Of a DNA stretch of 64,000 bases, positions 12,006 through 22,589 are shown in pieces. The notes below the pieces were generated by a model. The model was not told the DNA's origin, made no database searches, and was given only the letters and a program-made list of their open reading frames with translations. Both the position numbers and the translations under genes were made by a program. This DNA is from Fragilaria crotonensis (taxonomy: Eukaryota > Bacillariophyta > Fragilariophyceae > Fragilariales > Fragilariaceae): the NCBI GenBank assembly GCA_022925895.1, contig JAKSYS010000253.1, forward strand, positions 1 to 64,000, given 5' to 3'. The stretch's first letter is position 1; every line of letters starts with the position of its first letter.

Positions 12006-12854
12006 AAGAATTATTCACATGATCCCCATCATTATGGTTGTTTAGTTCCTTTGATCATTGCAATGTACTGTACGATCATTTTATCGTAGATTAATTCGAA
12101 ATAAGACATCTGTTAGCATGCATACGGGTTACGGGTTACGGGTGTAATGCATTCTACATCTCACTGGACCGGTGTACGGCGTTTTCCAAACTTTGTTTAC
12201 TGTGTACTGTATGATATGTGGAGAGTTCCCGTACTGTAGTACAGTATAGTACAATTTTGCAGTACTCCGAGTACCTGGTACAAGTACTCGAGTACTGTTC
12301 GCATTGTTTGTACTACTATGACATATGACGACAACTCGTTCCGTATCTCATCGTGTAGACATCATATGAAATACGTGCATATATTCGGGTGCGGGTTGTT
12401 TGTTGAAATGGGGACGGGACATTCCATATCATACAACCAACAATCAACTCTGTTAGCAATTGGGACATTCATCAATCTCTTGGCATGGGCCATCGGCTCC
12501 ATGTGTTTTGTATTTGTGTGAAACACCTACTGAAGAAGAAGAAAAGAACCGATTTCATAGCTGTGCTAAAGGATGAATTCTCCTTGGTGGAATATACATG
12601 TATTTGTCCTTCCGATGTCGGGAATGTCGCTTGAGGCTTGAGAATTTTGCGACCTAACTACCAGGTACCGTTTTGCTCGTCTCGTCCCTCCCTGAAGTCA
12701 TATCGTCGTGCTGTCCAAACTATTGAAAAACGCACTGATGGCTATTGATGGACTTCCGATGGCTCATGTTATTCAAGACGACATTGACATTGACTAAGCT
12801 TTACTTTCAATTTACCTAATTCGATTCGTTGTTGGTGGGCGGAGGCGAACACGA
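12006..12854. other. GTAC-rich spacer and duplicated 3' flank of family X
   Basis: 12100-12320 is dense in GTAC words. 12590-12800 is the diverged copy of the X-family 3' flank also found at about 9240-9420. No gene is recognised. Confidence 0.5.
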
Positions 12855-13725
12855 CTACACTTCATCCATTGTGACATTCGATGCGTCACTCCGAGAACTC
12901 TTAGTTCCGGTAGAAGAGTAATCCATGGAAGAGTCGCTTCCAGTCAGCATGTCGACGTTACTGTTCCTGGACATGTCTTTTCCAATTGCCTTCAAGTCAC
13001 GTATAATTTGCATGGGACCCGCATGAAGGATTGCCATAAAGGGAGGCACCACTGTCAACCTCAATGGAGGAGGAACAACAGCGCGGTCCAACATGAACTC
13101 AATAATTGCCAATTCATCGCCAATCATGTCCATGAAACCTCCAACCTTGGCCCTTTGGAGCTGCCCAATATGGTACATCAGATTTGATTTTGTGTGCTGC
13201 TGATTGATTGCCCTCCAGAGCGCCTGGAACACTTCCTTGACATCTTTGAAAATTAATTTGAACCAACAAGCAACAGCACATTGGTCAGTGAATATGGTCA
13301 TCACGGAATGATGCAACGGCAGTAAGAACATTGCTCAGCTCACCGGAGGCTTGAGTTCCTGCGGGAACACGCTGTTCGATTGACATGATGGTCGACGGTG
13401 ATTGGAAACAAGATATGTGTCATTTTAGCATAACGTTGGTTTGACGAGGCACAATTGAACATCACCCAGAGGACATGGCAAGAATCAGCTATGCGTCAAC
13501 TGACTTTTCCATGTCGCAACTGACCTTTGCCTGGTGTTGTCGTCGTCTTCGACTACTCCTTGACGGCGTCTTTTGAAATGTGTTGGATCCTCCGATCGCC
13601 ATTGGATCCTGCAATGTGCTGCTGAGTGTTGCGGCTTCATCCTCGCGAATGGTATCAAGAGTGCTGGCATGCCGAGTTGTTGCGTTCATGGCACCTTTCT
13701 TGCGTTTCTGCATTGGGCGAGACAT
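12855..13725 (-). CDS. Family X paralogue D (divergent member)
   Basis: Minus-strand exons are 13725-13525 (67 codons, donor AAAG|GTCAGT), 13371-13344 (28-base micro-exon, acceptor CAG, donor CCG|GTGAG) and 13243-12855 (acceptor TTTTCAAAG), giving 205 residues. The exon phases are the same as in A and C although the sequence has diverged, which argues that the gene model is real. Head: MSRPMQKRKKGAMNATTRHA. Core: VFQALWRAINQQ, HIGQLQ, DELAIIEFML, FMAILHAGPMQIIRDLKAIG. The acidic Ser-rich tail ends in MDEV. As in A, an ATGTCA start-like codon lies 15 bases before the micro-exon. Function is unknown. Confidence 0.65.
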
Positions 13726-13984
13726 TTTTTTTATGAATTCCAATCTCGTACTCGAGTGGTACATGATGGTTGATGCTCCATTATTTAACAATGAATCAAC
13801 TGTTCCATTTGAAATGGAGTCTCCCCAAAAGAGGTATTGGGAGTCTTATGGTGGATCGGTTCGTCCATACATAAGCAACTATGACACTAGAGTAAAGTAC
13901 CGGTGCCTAGAGTGTATACTAGAAACACTCGAGTACGTCCTCTAGTGTAATGTTGTATACGATAAGCCACCACATTCATGGGAA
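13726..13984. repeat. Duplicated 5' flank of family X copy D
   Basis: Contains AATGAATCAACTG, AAAGAGGTATTGGGAGTCTTA and GTGGATCGGTTCGTC in the same order as 20125-20215, where no X gene remains. The shared flank marks the edge of the duplicated unit. Confidence 0.6.
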
Positions 13985-14590
13985 GCCGCTAGTAGTCATC
14001 TTCTTTCTTCATGTTTCACTGCTTTTCATGGATAACATCTTGCGTCAAGCATGAGAAAGTACAAAATGTTGCGACACGAATCACCATTTGGCAAGCGCCC
14101 AGCCATAGGCTGGTCGTTGCTGTGACAATGAACCAAAAAAATATCCATCAAAGAAATGAAGCAATGCTCCTCGTCGCGCGAGATGCCAATTGTTCACGCG
14201 TCGGAATGAACCAAGCGCCTCGATCAAGGGAGTGGGAATCATTAGATAGCCCCGCACAGCACGAACGCATTGTTGTCAGTATCTATGGTGGGCAGCAATT
14301 GAAGTCAATTGAAGTCATCGAACCTTGTCCGGTGGGGCGAGGATGGAACCAGAAGCTGAGAGCCATGATGCTGTGATAATAATGATCCTTTGTAGATTGA
14401 CTGGTAACTTTATGGCACTAACCGGTCGATGCGAGAAAAATTGTTGGGTTTACTCACCGGCGAGTCATGGGTTCCTTGGCCACACATTTTCAAAAGTCGT
14501 TGTCCCTGCTGGCTCCTTGCCCAGAACTCATGGTTGTCATTCGTCGCCATTTGTGTTGCTTTCACTCTCTGGACCAAGTACAATGCGAAG
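13985..14590 (-). pseudogene. JmjC gene fragment with its 3' flank
   Basis: 13960-14060 matches the sequence downstream of the intact JmjC gene (GATAAGCCACCACATT, CTTTTCATGG). 14330-14590 matches 20590-20945 inside it (GATCCTTTGTAGATTGACTG versus GGTCCTTTGTAGATTGACTC; GTTGGGTTT; GGCCACACATTT). The middle is rearranged. This is the JmjC partner of X copy D. The 193-codon frame at 14410-14991 on the same strand is mostly spacer read through. Confidence 0.7.
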
Positions 14591-15045
14591 AATTCTTCTG
14601 TATACAATCCCATCATCGTTGTCGCTCGTTGGATCTCCGCTCCATTATCTTTCTTTGTGTATACATATGATACGATGTAGACGACTCCAAGATTCATAGA
14701 TATGTCTGGGGACTGGGGACACGTACGGGAGTCCTGTCTTCTACATTTTACTGGAACGGTGTATGTGCATGTACGGTGTATGGAGAGTGTAGAGTTCACG
14801 TACTGTACAAGTTGCAGCAAGTACTGTACCTGGTACTGTACGTCTGGTTTGTATCCATGGGAGCACACGAGCACACCTTCGTTCAGTATCTCATCGCGTA
14901 GACTATGCATACATACTCGAGTACTACATAGGGTAGAATCCGGTCCTGGTTGTTGCTTACCATGCGCGACAGGAACACAATCCACACACACAAGATCATC
15001 GAGTTGTTGTTAATCATCAAGACACAATAGTAATCCTTCATCATC
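14591..15045. other. Spacer upstream of COPS2
   Basis: No gene seen. Rich in GTAC words (14750-14850). The last 50 bases are the presumed 5' leader of COPS2. Confidence 0.4.
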
Positions 15046-16546
15046 ATGTCTGACGACGACGACGACGAAGAGGAATACGAGTACGAGTATGATGATGAAC
15101 AGGATGAAGAGATGGAAGATAAGTTTGAATACACGGACGAGGAAGAAGAGGCGGACGATGGTGAAATCAAAATGGAAAATGATTATTACAATGCCAAGGG
15201 CTTACGAGACACCAATGTCACCGAGGCGATTCAGGCATTCGAAAAGGTCATTGCTACCGACAGTCAGAGTGAACAAGTCAATTCTCAAGGAAAGAAGTAT
15301 GGACAATGGTCCTTCAAAGCTATGAAACAGCTCATCAAGCTTCATTTGCGAACTGGAAATTCAAGTGAGATTCTGCGTCATTATGAACGTTTGATGGAAT
15401 GCATTTCGGAAGGAACTATCAGTCCGAACGCTGTAGAAAAGGGAATCAATGGTATGTTGGACAGAATCTCGTCCATTCTGCAAGGAACTCTTCGTCAAGG
15501 GTTCAAGATCCACGCAACCTTGCCAGTGAAATATACGAACGTACCATCAAGTTCTTTGAACCCAAGAGAGGGCCCTTTCCAAACGATCGATTGTGGTTCA
15601 AGACAAATCTCAAGTATGGTCAACTCTTGTACGAAACGAATGAAACGGGAAAACTTCAATTGGTATTGCAAGATCTCAAGAACACTCAATTTTCAGAATC
15701 CAGCAGTTCATCGACTCATTTGATGGAAATTTACGCACTTCAGATTCAGCTCTACTCACGCCAGAAGGATAACAAGGAGCTGCGCAAAATATTTGAAAGG
15801 CGCTCGCGGTCCGCGGTGGTATTCCCCATCCTCGCACTCTTGCCTTGATCCAAGAACTGGGAGGTAAGATGCATCTGGCAGCCAGAGAGTACGAGGCGGC
15901 AGGCAAGACGTTCTTTCAGGCATTCAAATCGTACGATGAAGCTGGAGATCCGAGTCGATTGAGATGTCTCAAGTACTTGGTCATGGCGAGTATGCTTCAT
16001 TCCTCCTCCATTAACCCATTCGATTCTCAAGAAGCGCGACCGTATCGCGATGATCCTGAAATCGTTGCCATGACGAATCTTGTACAAGCGTTTCATAGTA
16101 ATGAGATTCAGGCGTTTGAAAAAATATTGCGAGAGAATCAAGGTCGAATCATGGAGGATGAGTTTGTGCGAGAGCACGTGGAAGACCTGCTTCGGACCAT
16201 TCGCCGTCAAGTCCTACGACGCGTCATTCAACCATACACTCGTATTTCCTTGGAAGCCATTTCGAAGGAGTTGAATGACATTTCAGTGCGGGATGTCGAG
16301 TCCCTTCTCGTCGGTCTTATTCTGGATGGGAAATTGGACGGCGAGATTGATCAAGTGGATGGGGTGTTGTTGTTGAAAGGTACTTCCTCGAAGAATGCTG
16401 TCATTTCGAACCAGATTGAAGTTTGCGATGCGCTCGATCAGATGGCGACGGCGTTGGAGGGCGTCTCGAACTTCATCACAGGCAACCGGTTGAAGGAGAC
16501 TAATCAAGGGGCCATGAGGAGTATTACCAATGTCGCAGCTCATTAG
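15046..16546 (+). CDS. COPS2: COP9 signalosome complex subunit 2 (two frame changes)
   Basis: COPS2/CSN2 is a PCI-domain scaffold subunit of the COP9 signalosome, which removes NEDD8 from cullins. The acidic N-terminus (MSDDDDDEEEYEYEYDDEQD) and AIQAFEKVIATDS, WSFKAMKQLIKLHL, NDRLWFKTNLKYG, LMEIYALQIQLYSRQKDNKE, GGKMHLAAREYE, CLKYLVMASML, INPFDSQEARPY, DPEIVAMTNLVQAF and SKELNDISVRDVESLLVGLI follow the family in order and length. The frame slips twice, near 15485 and near 15800, each consistent with one missing base; both sides of each slip are fully conserved and there is no room for introns. Sequencing error is the likelier cause, recent inactivation the alternative. The PCI/winged-helix region lies at about 16080-16400. 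Confidence 0.93.
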
Positions 16547-18100
16547 TGTGCCTATCGCTGCCATGTGGCTGGATGCAGGAAAAAGACGTTTTGGATGCCC
16601 CGTAGTAGCTCGTTTTGGATGATAGGAATATACATGTATATTTAGTATTATTTGACTCAACGCATGGAGCGATTCGTTGTTTTACTGTGTCATCACTTAC
16701 GCGATGCATTCATCAGCATCAAATGAGATTTGAATGCAGGGAGCATTAAAAAAACTAGAACTCAATCTACCGTACTACCGCAATGCCCAAGACGAGAAGA
16801 CATTCGACCCGCATGCAGGGAGCATAGTGCACCCAGGCCCAACAACAAAGAGGATATAGTAGAGGCTTCCTTTGTTCTGCATCATTTACCATGATGCGGT
16901 TCGTACCAAATTGCAACATCTATTTCTACCGTAGTTGTGTCAAAGGCAACCAATACTTCATTTTCATCGGTCGTCAAGTCTTTGCAGTATTTTTTTTCAA
17001 ATGCATATCATGTCGTATGTATGATAGCATCAACTTATGTGAAGGTACTCCAGTACAATTCAATTACAGTACAAGTACCGTAGTCATTTCGCAGCATTCC
17101 AGAAACATGTCATGTACTACCGGTAGTACCATATATGACGTATGCATATGATTGATCCGTAATATTGTACTGTAGCATTCTTTTACTGAAGTGCTCCGGT
17201 ATTGTTGTACCAGGATCACTGTAGAGCAAATACTTCATACGTCATATTTCATATTCATACGGACGGGGCATTATGTGCATCCTTCTCAGCTCATGCGCCT
17301 ATATGAATACACGAACAACAAACCAAGTTTAGGATTTTTCGATTTCAGTCTTGTGTCTTGTCGACAGAGTAATAACTAATAACCGTAATAACTCGAGCAA
17401 TGAACCGACATCGTAAGGAAGACGACAACGTCATCGAGTACCGCTTGCTGCCCGCATGCGCTTGCTAAAACTCAGTTGTATTCATACTTGTGCTTTGATC
17501 TACTTTGATAGTAGTACTTGTACCAGAGAACTGAACTTGGAGGATTGAGAGTATACGAGGGAATAGAAACGAATGTGACGAATGCACATTAGCGTGTATA
17601 TATACGTATATGACATACGCACATGCTGTGCCCTTTTTCTCGTTGTTGGAAGATGACAAATATCAGGTTTCTGTGTATGTGCGATTAGGTTTCACCAATT
17701 TGACGTCAACGCCCACGTCACAGTACTGATGTCTTCACGTTCAACGTACTGACATACAGTACTACAGTAAGACAGTAACATACTGAGAGCGTCCTGATTG
17801 GTAAGCGCTGACGTCAAATTGGTGAAACCTAATCGGATCTGGTTTATGAGTTCCAGAACCCAATTTTTAACAATGGGAAACAAATTTGTGGCGGGCTACC
17901 GTTATCGAACGTTACAGATTTGTGTAGTAGTGCTTGAAAAATGTGTTTTTGTGTTTTCATTCGTTCAAGAACGCAGAGTACGGTAGCAGATGTCTGATCC
18001 ATGAGACGTCGTTGCGTACCTGGCATATTAGTACTCATGCTGCGCTGGGGAGAAGATTCTCACAATACACATTCCTCGACTCTCCTAAGGTTCAGCTGCC
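16547..18100. other. Intergenic, GTAC-rich, with one small MITE
   Basis: Short open frames only (62-86 codons), none recognised. GTAC words are frequent between 17040 and 17240. A small inverted-repeat element lies at 17682-17835. The last 60 bases are the presumed leader of the Hint-domain gene. Confidence 0.45.
17682..17835. mobile_element. 154-bp MITE with 31-bp inverted repeats
   Basis: The left end CGATTAGGTTTCACCAATTT and the complement of the right end agree over 31 bases with one mismatch. The interior is short and non-coding. No clear target-site duplication is visible, so the superfamily is not assigned. Confidence 0.75.
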
Positions 18101-19840
18101 ATGAAGCTCTCTGTTCTCCTCGTCATCCTTGGCGTTGCTGTTGAAGGTCTCGACATCACTGTCGAAGATGCTGTTTCTATTGTCGAGGACTCGAGTTCCG
18201 TTAACTTCGAGACCACAACTGGCAGCACAACTGAAGGTTTCCTCGCTGTCGAGATCGAGGGATCCAGTTCTGTTCTCACGAGGAAGAATTCCGGCACTGT
18301 AATCCAACGTGGCCTCAAGAAGGCGACTGGCAAAGGCAAATCCAAGCGTAAGCGCAAGATAAAACCGCATAGTCCCGCACCAACAGCTGTATCTACCGCC
18401 AAACCTTCTGCCCGCAAATCGAAGCACAAGCGCAAGGTAAAACCAACTGCAGCACCAACCTCCACACCAACCGCCACACCAACCGCCACACCAACCGCAG
18501 CACCTACATCAGCACCTACATCAGCACCTACATCAGCACCTACATCAGCACCTACATCAGCACCTACATCAGCACCTACATCAGCACCTACATCAGCACC
18601 TACATCAGCACCTACATCAGCACCTACATCAGCACCTACATCAGTACCAACCGCCGCACCAACCGCAGCACCAACCGCAGCACCAACCGCAGCACCAACC
18701 GCAGCACCAACCGCAGCACCAACCGCAGCACCAACCGCCGCACCAACCGCAGCACCAACCGCAGCACCAACCGCCGCACCAACCGCCGCACCAACCGCAG
18801 CACCAACCGCAGCACCAACCGCAGCACCAACCGCAGCACCAACCGCAGCACCAACCGCAGCACCTACATCAGCACCTTCATCAGCACCTACATCAGCGCC
18901 TACATCAGCGCCTACATCAGCGCCTACATCAGCGCCTACATCAGCGCCTACATCAGCACCTACATCAGCACCAACCGCAGCACCAACTTCCGAACCAACC
19001 TGCTTCTCTGGTGACGCAATCGTCACGGTCCACGGGAAGGGTCACGTGAGAATGAGGGATGTCAAGATTGGAGACCGTGTTCTTGGGATGGGTGGGGAAT
19101 TTCATGCTGTCTACGCTTTCGTACATTGGTCAATTGATGCATCCCCTGTGTATATCCGTCTCCATACAAATGGTACCTCAGCTCCACTCGAGATCTCGTC
19201 GCGTCATTTTGTGTTTCGCTTCGATCAACAGGAAGTTCCTGCGGTGCCTGCATTCTTAAAGGTTGGTGATGTCCTTCTTGGCGCGGATTCCACTCAGGGC
19301 GCGCGTGAGATTATCAAGATTGATACTGTCATGAAAAAAGGATTCTATGCACCACTCACCTCTGATGGTACGATTGTTGTCAATGGAGTCGTTGCCTCAA
19401 GCTACGCGTTACCGCAATCTCACTCCCTCGTCGAGGACCCACATGATTATGTGTATTTGTGGGGAAAACACAAGATCATGTCAATCAATGCGTTTAGTCA
19501 TATTCGACACAGTCCCCTCCGCCTTGCTTCTCTAGGAATTTCGCCTTGGTTTGGCACGCTGGCGGATAAGGAACGAAGGAATTTCCTTTCCCTAGCTTAC
19601 AAAATATCCGGCACGTGGATGCATTCCCGCACTCATGGCTTCGGCGTTGTGGCATTGGGAACTGTGCTCTTTTGTGCCTTGTGTGGGTTTTCTTTCTTTT
19701 GCTATTTGTTCGAGTGTATCGTCGGACCAGTCATGGGTCCAACTGTCATGGCTTTGGTCATCCTCGCATCCGTGGTGACATTCAAGAAGCAGCGCCAGAC
19801 CAGGACCGCCGGCGGTATTGTGAAGCTGAAAATCCATTAG
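18101..19840 (+). CDS. Secreted or membrane APT-repeat protein with hedgehog-type Hint domain
   Basis: This 579-residue protein starts with a signal-like peptide (MKLSVLLVILGVAVEG), followed by a Lys/Arg-rich linker and about 180 residues of APTS/APTA tetrapeptides (about 110-295). A Hint autoprocessing domain runs from about 301 to 440. Visible Hint marks are the N-terminal Cys301 in TCFSGDAIVTV, IGDRVLG, the block-B-like SSRHFVFR with His369, and VNGVVASSYA, which matches the hedgehog GVLASCYA end. Two hydrophobic segments follow (about 508-560), then a basic tail. The domain order fits a cell-surface or extracellular matrix protein whose repeat region might be released or lipid-linked by Hint cleavage at Cys301; that activity is inferred, not shown. 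Single exon, intact. Confidence 0.85.
   Translation: MKLSVLLVILGVAVEGLDITVEDAVSIVEDSSSVNFETTTGSTTEGFLAVEIEGSSSVLTRKNSGTVIQRGLKKATGKGKSKRKRKIKPHSPAPTAVSTAKPSARKSKHKRKVKPTAAPTSTPTATPTATPTAAPTSAPTSAPTSAPTSAPTSAPTSAPTSAPTSAPTSAPTSAPTSAPTSVPTAAPTAAPTAAPTAAPTAAPTAAPTAAPTAAPTAAPTAAPTAAPTAAPTAAPTAAPTAAPTAAPTAAPTAAPTSAPSSAPTSAPTSAPTSAPTSAPTSAPTSAPTSAPTAAPTSEPTCFSGDAIVTVHGKGHVRMRDVKIGDRVLGMGGEFHAVYAFVHWSIDASPVYIRLHTNGTSAPLEISSRHFVFRFDQQEVPAVPAFLKVGDVLLGADSTQGAREIIKIDTVMKKGFYAPLTSDGTIVVNGVVASSYALPQSHSLVEDPHDYVYLWGKHKIMSINAFSHIRHSPLRLASLGISPWFGTLADKERRNFLSLAYKISGTWMHSRTHGFGVVALGTVLFCALCGFSFFCYLFECIVGPVMGPTVMALVILASVVTFKKQRQTRTAGGIVKLKIH
18465..18995 (+). repeat. 12-bp coding minisatellite (APT tetrapeptides)
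   Basis: More than 40 units of 12 bases in three homogenised blocks: CCTACATCAGCA (APTS), then CCAACCGCAGCA (APTA), then CCTACATCAGCG/CA again. Blocks of identical units point to recent slippage or unequal exchange inside the gene. The length keeps the frame, and it also opens a long antisense frame. Confidence 0.95.
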
Positions 19841-20542
19841 GGTGTTGCTGCGCTGATGTACAAGAACCAGGCATACACGCCATACTCCGAGTACTTCGAT
19901 GAACATTAGGTAGTAGTATATTGGAATTGTTCTTCTCGTCTGTGCCGTTAAAGTCGTATGTCGTATCGACGTGTTGTCCAAATTTCTGAACGGCCAAATC
20001 AAGGCAGGTCAATCCGAAAGGAAACTATGCATGCAACGATCATATACCAGATTGCCAAACTAGAACAAGACTACCAGGGTTAACTTACTATTGGGCCTAG
20101 TTTTACTCGTCTTTGCTCCATCATTTGACAATGAATCAACTGCTACGTGCGAAATGGAGCCTCTCCGAAAGAGGTATTGGGAGTCTTATCGTGGATCGGT
20201 TCGTCGATACACAACTGGAGTAGACTCCGAGGGCGTTGAGATCTTGTCGAGTCCTCTAGTGTAATGTCGTATACTATAAGCCACCACATTAATGGGAAGG
20301 CGCTGTTGGTCATATTCCTCATTGTATTTGTCACCGCTTTTCATGGACGTATCATGCGTAAAGCATGAGCTGGAAAGTACAAAACTTCCGACACGTCACC
20401 ATTCTGCAAGTGCCGATGGTCGTCGCCGTGACAATGAACAAACAAATAAAATAGCGACGTTCCTCGTCGCGAGACTCCATCGTTCGTGTGTCGGAACGAG
20501 CCAAGAGTGCGCCTTAGTATACAATCTATCAACGAATCGTTG
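19841..20542. repeat. Flanks of a lost X-family copy and JmjC 3' flank
   Basis: 19910-20000 resembles the X-family 3' flank (GTTCTTCTCGTC, AAGTCGTATG, GTGTTGTCCAAA). 20040-20090 resembles 9630-9690. 20110-20260 is the X-family 5' flank. The flanks lie only about 100 bases apart, so the X gene itself has been deleted from this unit. 20270-20500 is the 3' flank of the JmjC gene, shared with 13960-14060 and 6330-6400. Confidence 0.6.
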
Positions 20543-22090
20543 TCATCTGATTGCCCCGAATGCATCTTTGTCAGTGTACGGACAACTGAAGTCGTCCATC
20601 TTGTCCGGAGGATTGAACCAGTAGTTGAGAGCCATGTGATAATGGTCCTTTGTAGATTGACTCGTAACTTCATGGAACCAACCAGCTGGTAAGTAAAGTG
20701 ACTGTCCTGCTTTCAAATGCACAACAGCTTCGTTGACACACGAAAATCCTTCGTGCTCTGTTCTCAACTCCTCAAGGGAACGGCCTCGCAGGTCTATCCG
20801 AGAAAAGTTGTTGGGTTTTCTCTCCGACTCCGAGTCATCGGCTTGGCCACACATTTCGTCAAAGTCGTCCCTGGCTCCTTTCCCAGAAACATTGTTGTCT
20901 TCGTCGCCATCTGTATCGCTTCCACTCTCTTCACCAAAGCCCTTGCCATACAACGCTTCCTCGTCAGTGTCGTGCTGTTCGACATCCGTGTCATCGTGGT
21001 CGTCTGTTGCTTGTTCCACAGGCAGACCGTCCGGTCGTGTTTCACTACCAACATAACTAATGAGACCATTTGGATGAATGCGATGAATCTCCCCATAAGT
21101 CTTCATGTGCGGAGCGCAATCGGGCGAAAAGAGTCGAAAGGTCTTGGATCCGTGCAACAAGACATAAAAATTGTCATGAAAGTCGTGATGCAACCCCGAA
21201 CTCGTCCCGGTGTGGGCAGCACTGCCGCCATTTGTTCCCATCCACAGATTGCACGATTGAAGTATCAAATTTCCTGCCCATGACAACGTGTTTGGAATGA
21301 TTTTGTTGTCAATCAGTTGTTTGCATGGAGTCGTTACGATTGGTCTAGCCACATCGTTATCACCATTCTCATCATCGTCCGTTAGTTGTGTGGATAGATA
21401 AAGCAAATGTCCATCTGATTGTTCTAGCGCTTGACAAAAATCCTGGACTTTCATCATCAATTGTCGATCGGGACATCGCAACTGACCAAATGTTTCTCGA
21501 GCATCCAGCCGACGTTCCACCTGGACTAGTTCCTGGCCCGCCACTCGGATCAGTTGTTCCTTGTCTAACACCAGCGATTTCGTAGCTCGACAGGCATCAT
21601 CATCGTCGTCTTCATCATTAGCGAGTATTGGAAGGGCGTGAATCACACAAGGCTTACGTTGTGAGATGCAATCGTTCCATAGAATTTGTGGAAATTTGTT
21701 CGTGTGAATGTCAGAATCACCATATTCGTTTGGAACGTAACTTGGGATCATGGTGACGATGTTGGGGCCTGTTTTAGTCTTCGTTTCGACAGTACAAGTA
21801 CCTAAACTACTACCAGTTGCACCAGTACCAGAGACCGTCAATGATGACGGTATTAGCGAAAATCCAACATACTGGTTCCTGACGTTCCACGCCTCGCCAT
21901 CGCTACTATCACTCTCGTCGTCGACGTCGCAGCCGTCTCTTCTGCATCTCTTGACCTGACTTGGCTGAAGTATCTGCAGCTGGTGTTTATCACATTGTTT
22001 CACTTTAACTGACGAATGATGTGAAGAACTATTCACATTGATCCCATCTTCGTGCTTGCTCATTTGCTCATCGCTATTTTGTGTGCCCAA
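20543..22090 (-). CDS. JmjC/cupin-8 domain 2-oxoglutarate hydroxylase-like protein
   Basis: 515 residues, single exon. JmjC proteins of the cupin-8 type are Fe(II)/2-oxoglutarate-dependent hydroxylases acting on proteins; the substrate cannot be told here. The core reads WAGNLILQSCNLWMGTNGG, then GLHHDFHDNFYVLLHGSKTF with the H-x-D iron ligands at about 301 and 303. An acidic low-complexity insert follows at about 350-430, then LKAGQSLYLPAGWFHEVTSQ with the distal His at about 473, and ALNYWF. The N-terminal about 100 residues are low complexity. It is the only intact copy in the window; decayed copies lie at 6.4, 11.8 and 14.0 kb, each next to an X-family gene. Confidence 0.88.
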   Translation of the reverse strand: MGTQNSDEQMSKHEDGINVNSSSHHSSVKVKQCDKHQLQILQPSQVKRCRRDGCDVDDESDSSDGEAWNVRNQYVGFSLIPSSLTVSGTGATGSSLGTCTVETKTKTGPNIVTMIPSYVPNEYGDSDIHTNKFPQILWNDCISQRKPCVIHALPILANDEDDDDDACRATKSLVLDKEQLIRVAGQELVQVERRLDARETFGQLRCPDRQLMMKVQDFCQALEQSDGHLLYLSTQLTDDDENGDNDVARPIVTTPCKQLIDNKIIPNTLSWAGNLILQSCNLWMGTNGGSAAHTGTSSGLHHDFHDNFYVLLHGSKTFRLFSPDCAPHMKTYGEIHRIHPNGLISYVGSETRPDGLPVEQATDDHDDTDVEQHDTDEEALYGKGFGEESGSDTDGDEDNNVSGKGARDDFDEMCGQADDSESERKPNNFSRIDLRGRSLEELRTEHEGFSCVNEAVVHLKAGQSLYLPAGWFHEVTSQSTKDHYHMALNYWFNPPDKMDDFSCPYTDKDAFGAIR

Positions 22091-22589
22091 CTACCGAGTC
22101 CCGACCCCAGATGTCCATACTCAGAGTATAGTACAAGTACCAGGTACCGGTATTGTACCGGTACTGCTCCCGTCTATAGACCTACTGGATTATTAACTTA
22201 CAGTCGTACACGGCACGCGACACTCAGGACAGTACAAGTATGCATACCCCGTATGATACAGAAAAGATCCAACTATTTTGCGATATGTCGTGGCATGAAG
22301 GTCATACGTACGAATTCTAATATAACCCAGGTACGATTCACCAACGTTCCGATTCCTTTGATTGCCTCCTTTCCTTGCGGATGAATCATGATAGTTCTCA
22401 GCTCATAATGCTGCTGATTGATGATAGCAGTGCATCACCTACACTTCATTTTCGCGTTTACTTTTGCCTCTCAAGGACGCGACGAGTCCTACAAAGTTGT
22501 GCATTGTTGGCACACTAGGAGTTGTACTCGGATTATCGGAGGAAAACTGGTTGCAAGGACTTTGAAGATCAATCGCGATCGCTTCGGCC
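22091..22589. other. Spacer between the JmjC gene and the first LRR gene
   Basis: Probably the promoters of two divergent genes. Contains GTAC palindromes at 22120-22240. No gene seen. Confidence 0.4.

Noticed and set aside
14883-15170. Ser/Tyr-rich minus-strand frame
   Set aside because: Antisense of the acidic N-terminus of COPS2.
18085-19026. 313-codon minus-strand frame with GADVGA repeats
   Set aside because: Antisense of the APT minisatellite. A 12-base repeat without stops opens several frames; the plus strand has the signal peptide and Hint domain.
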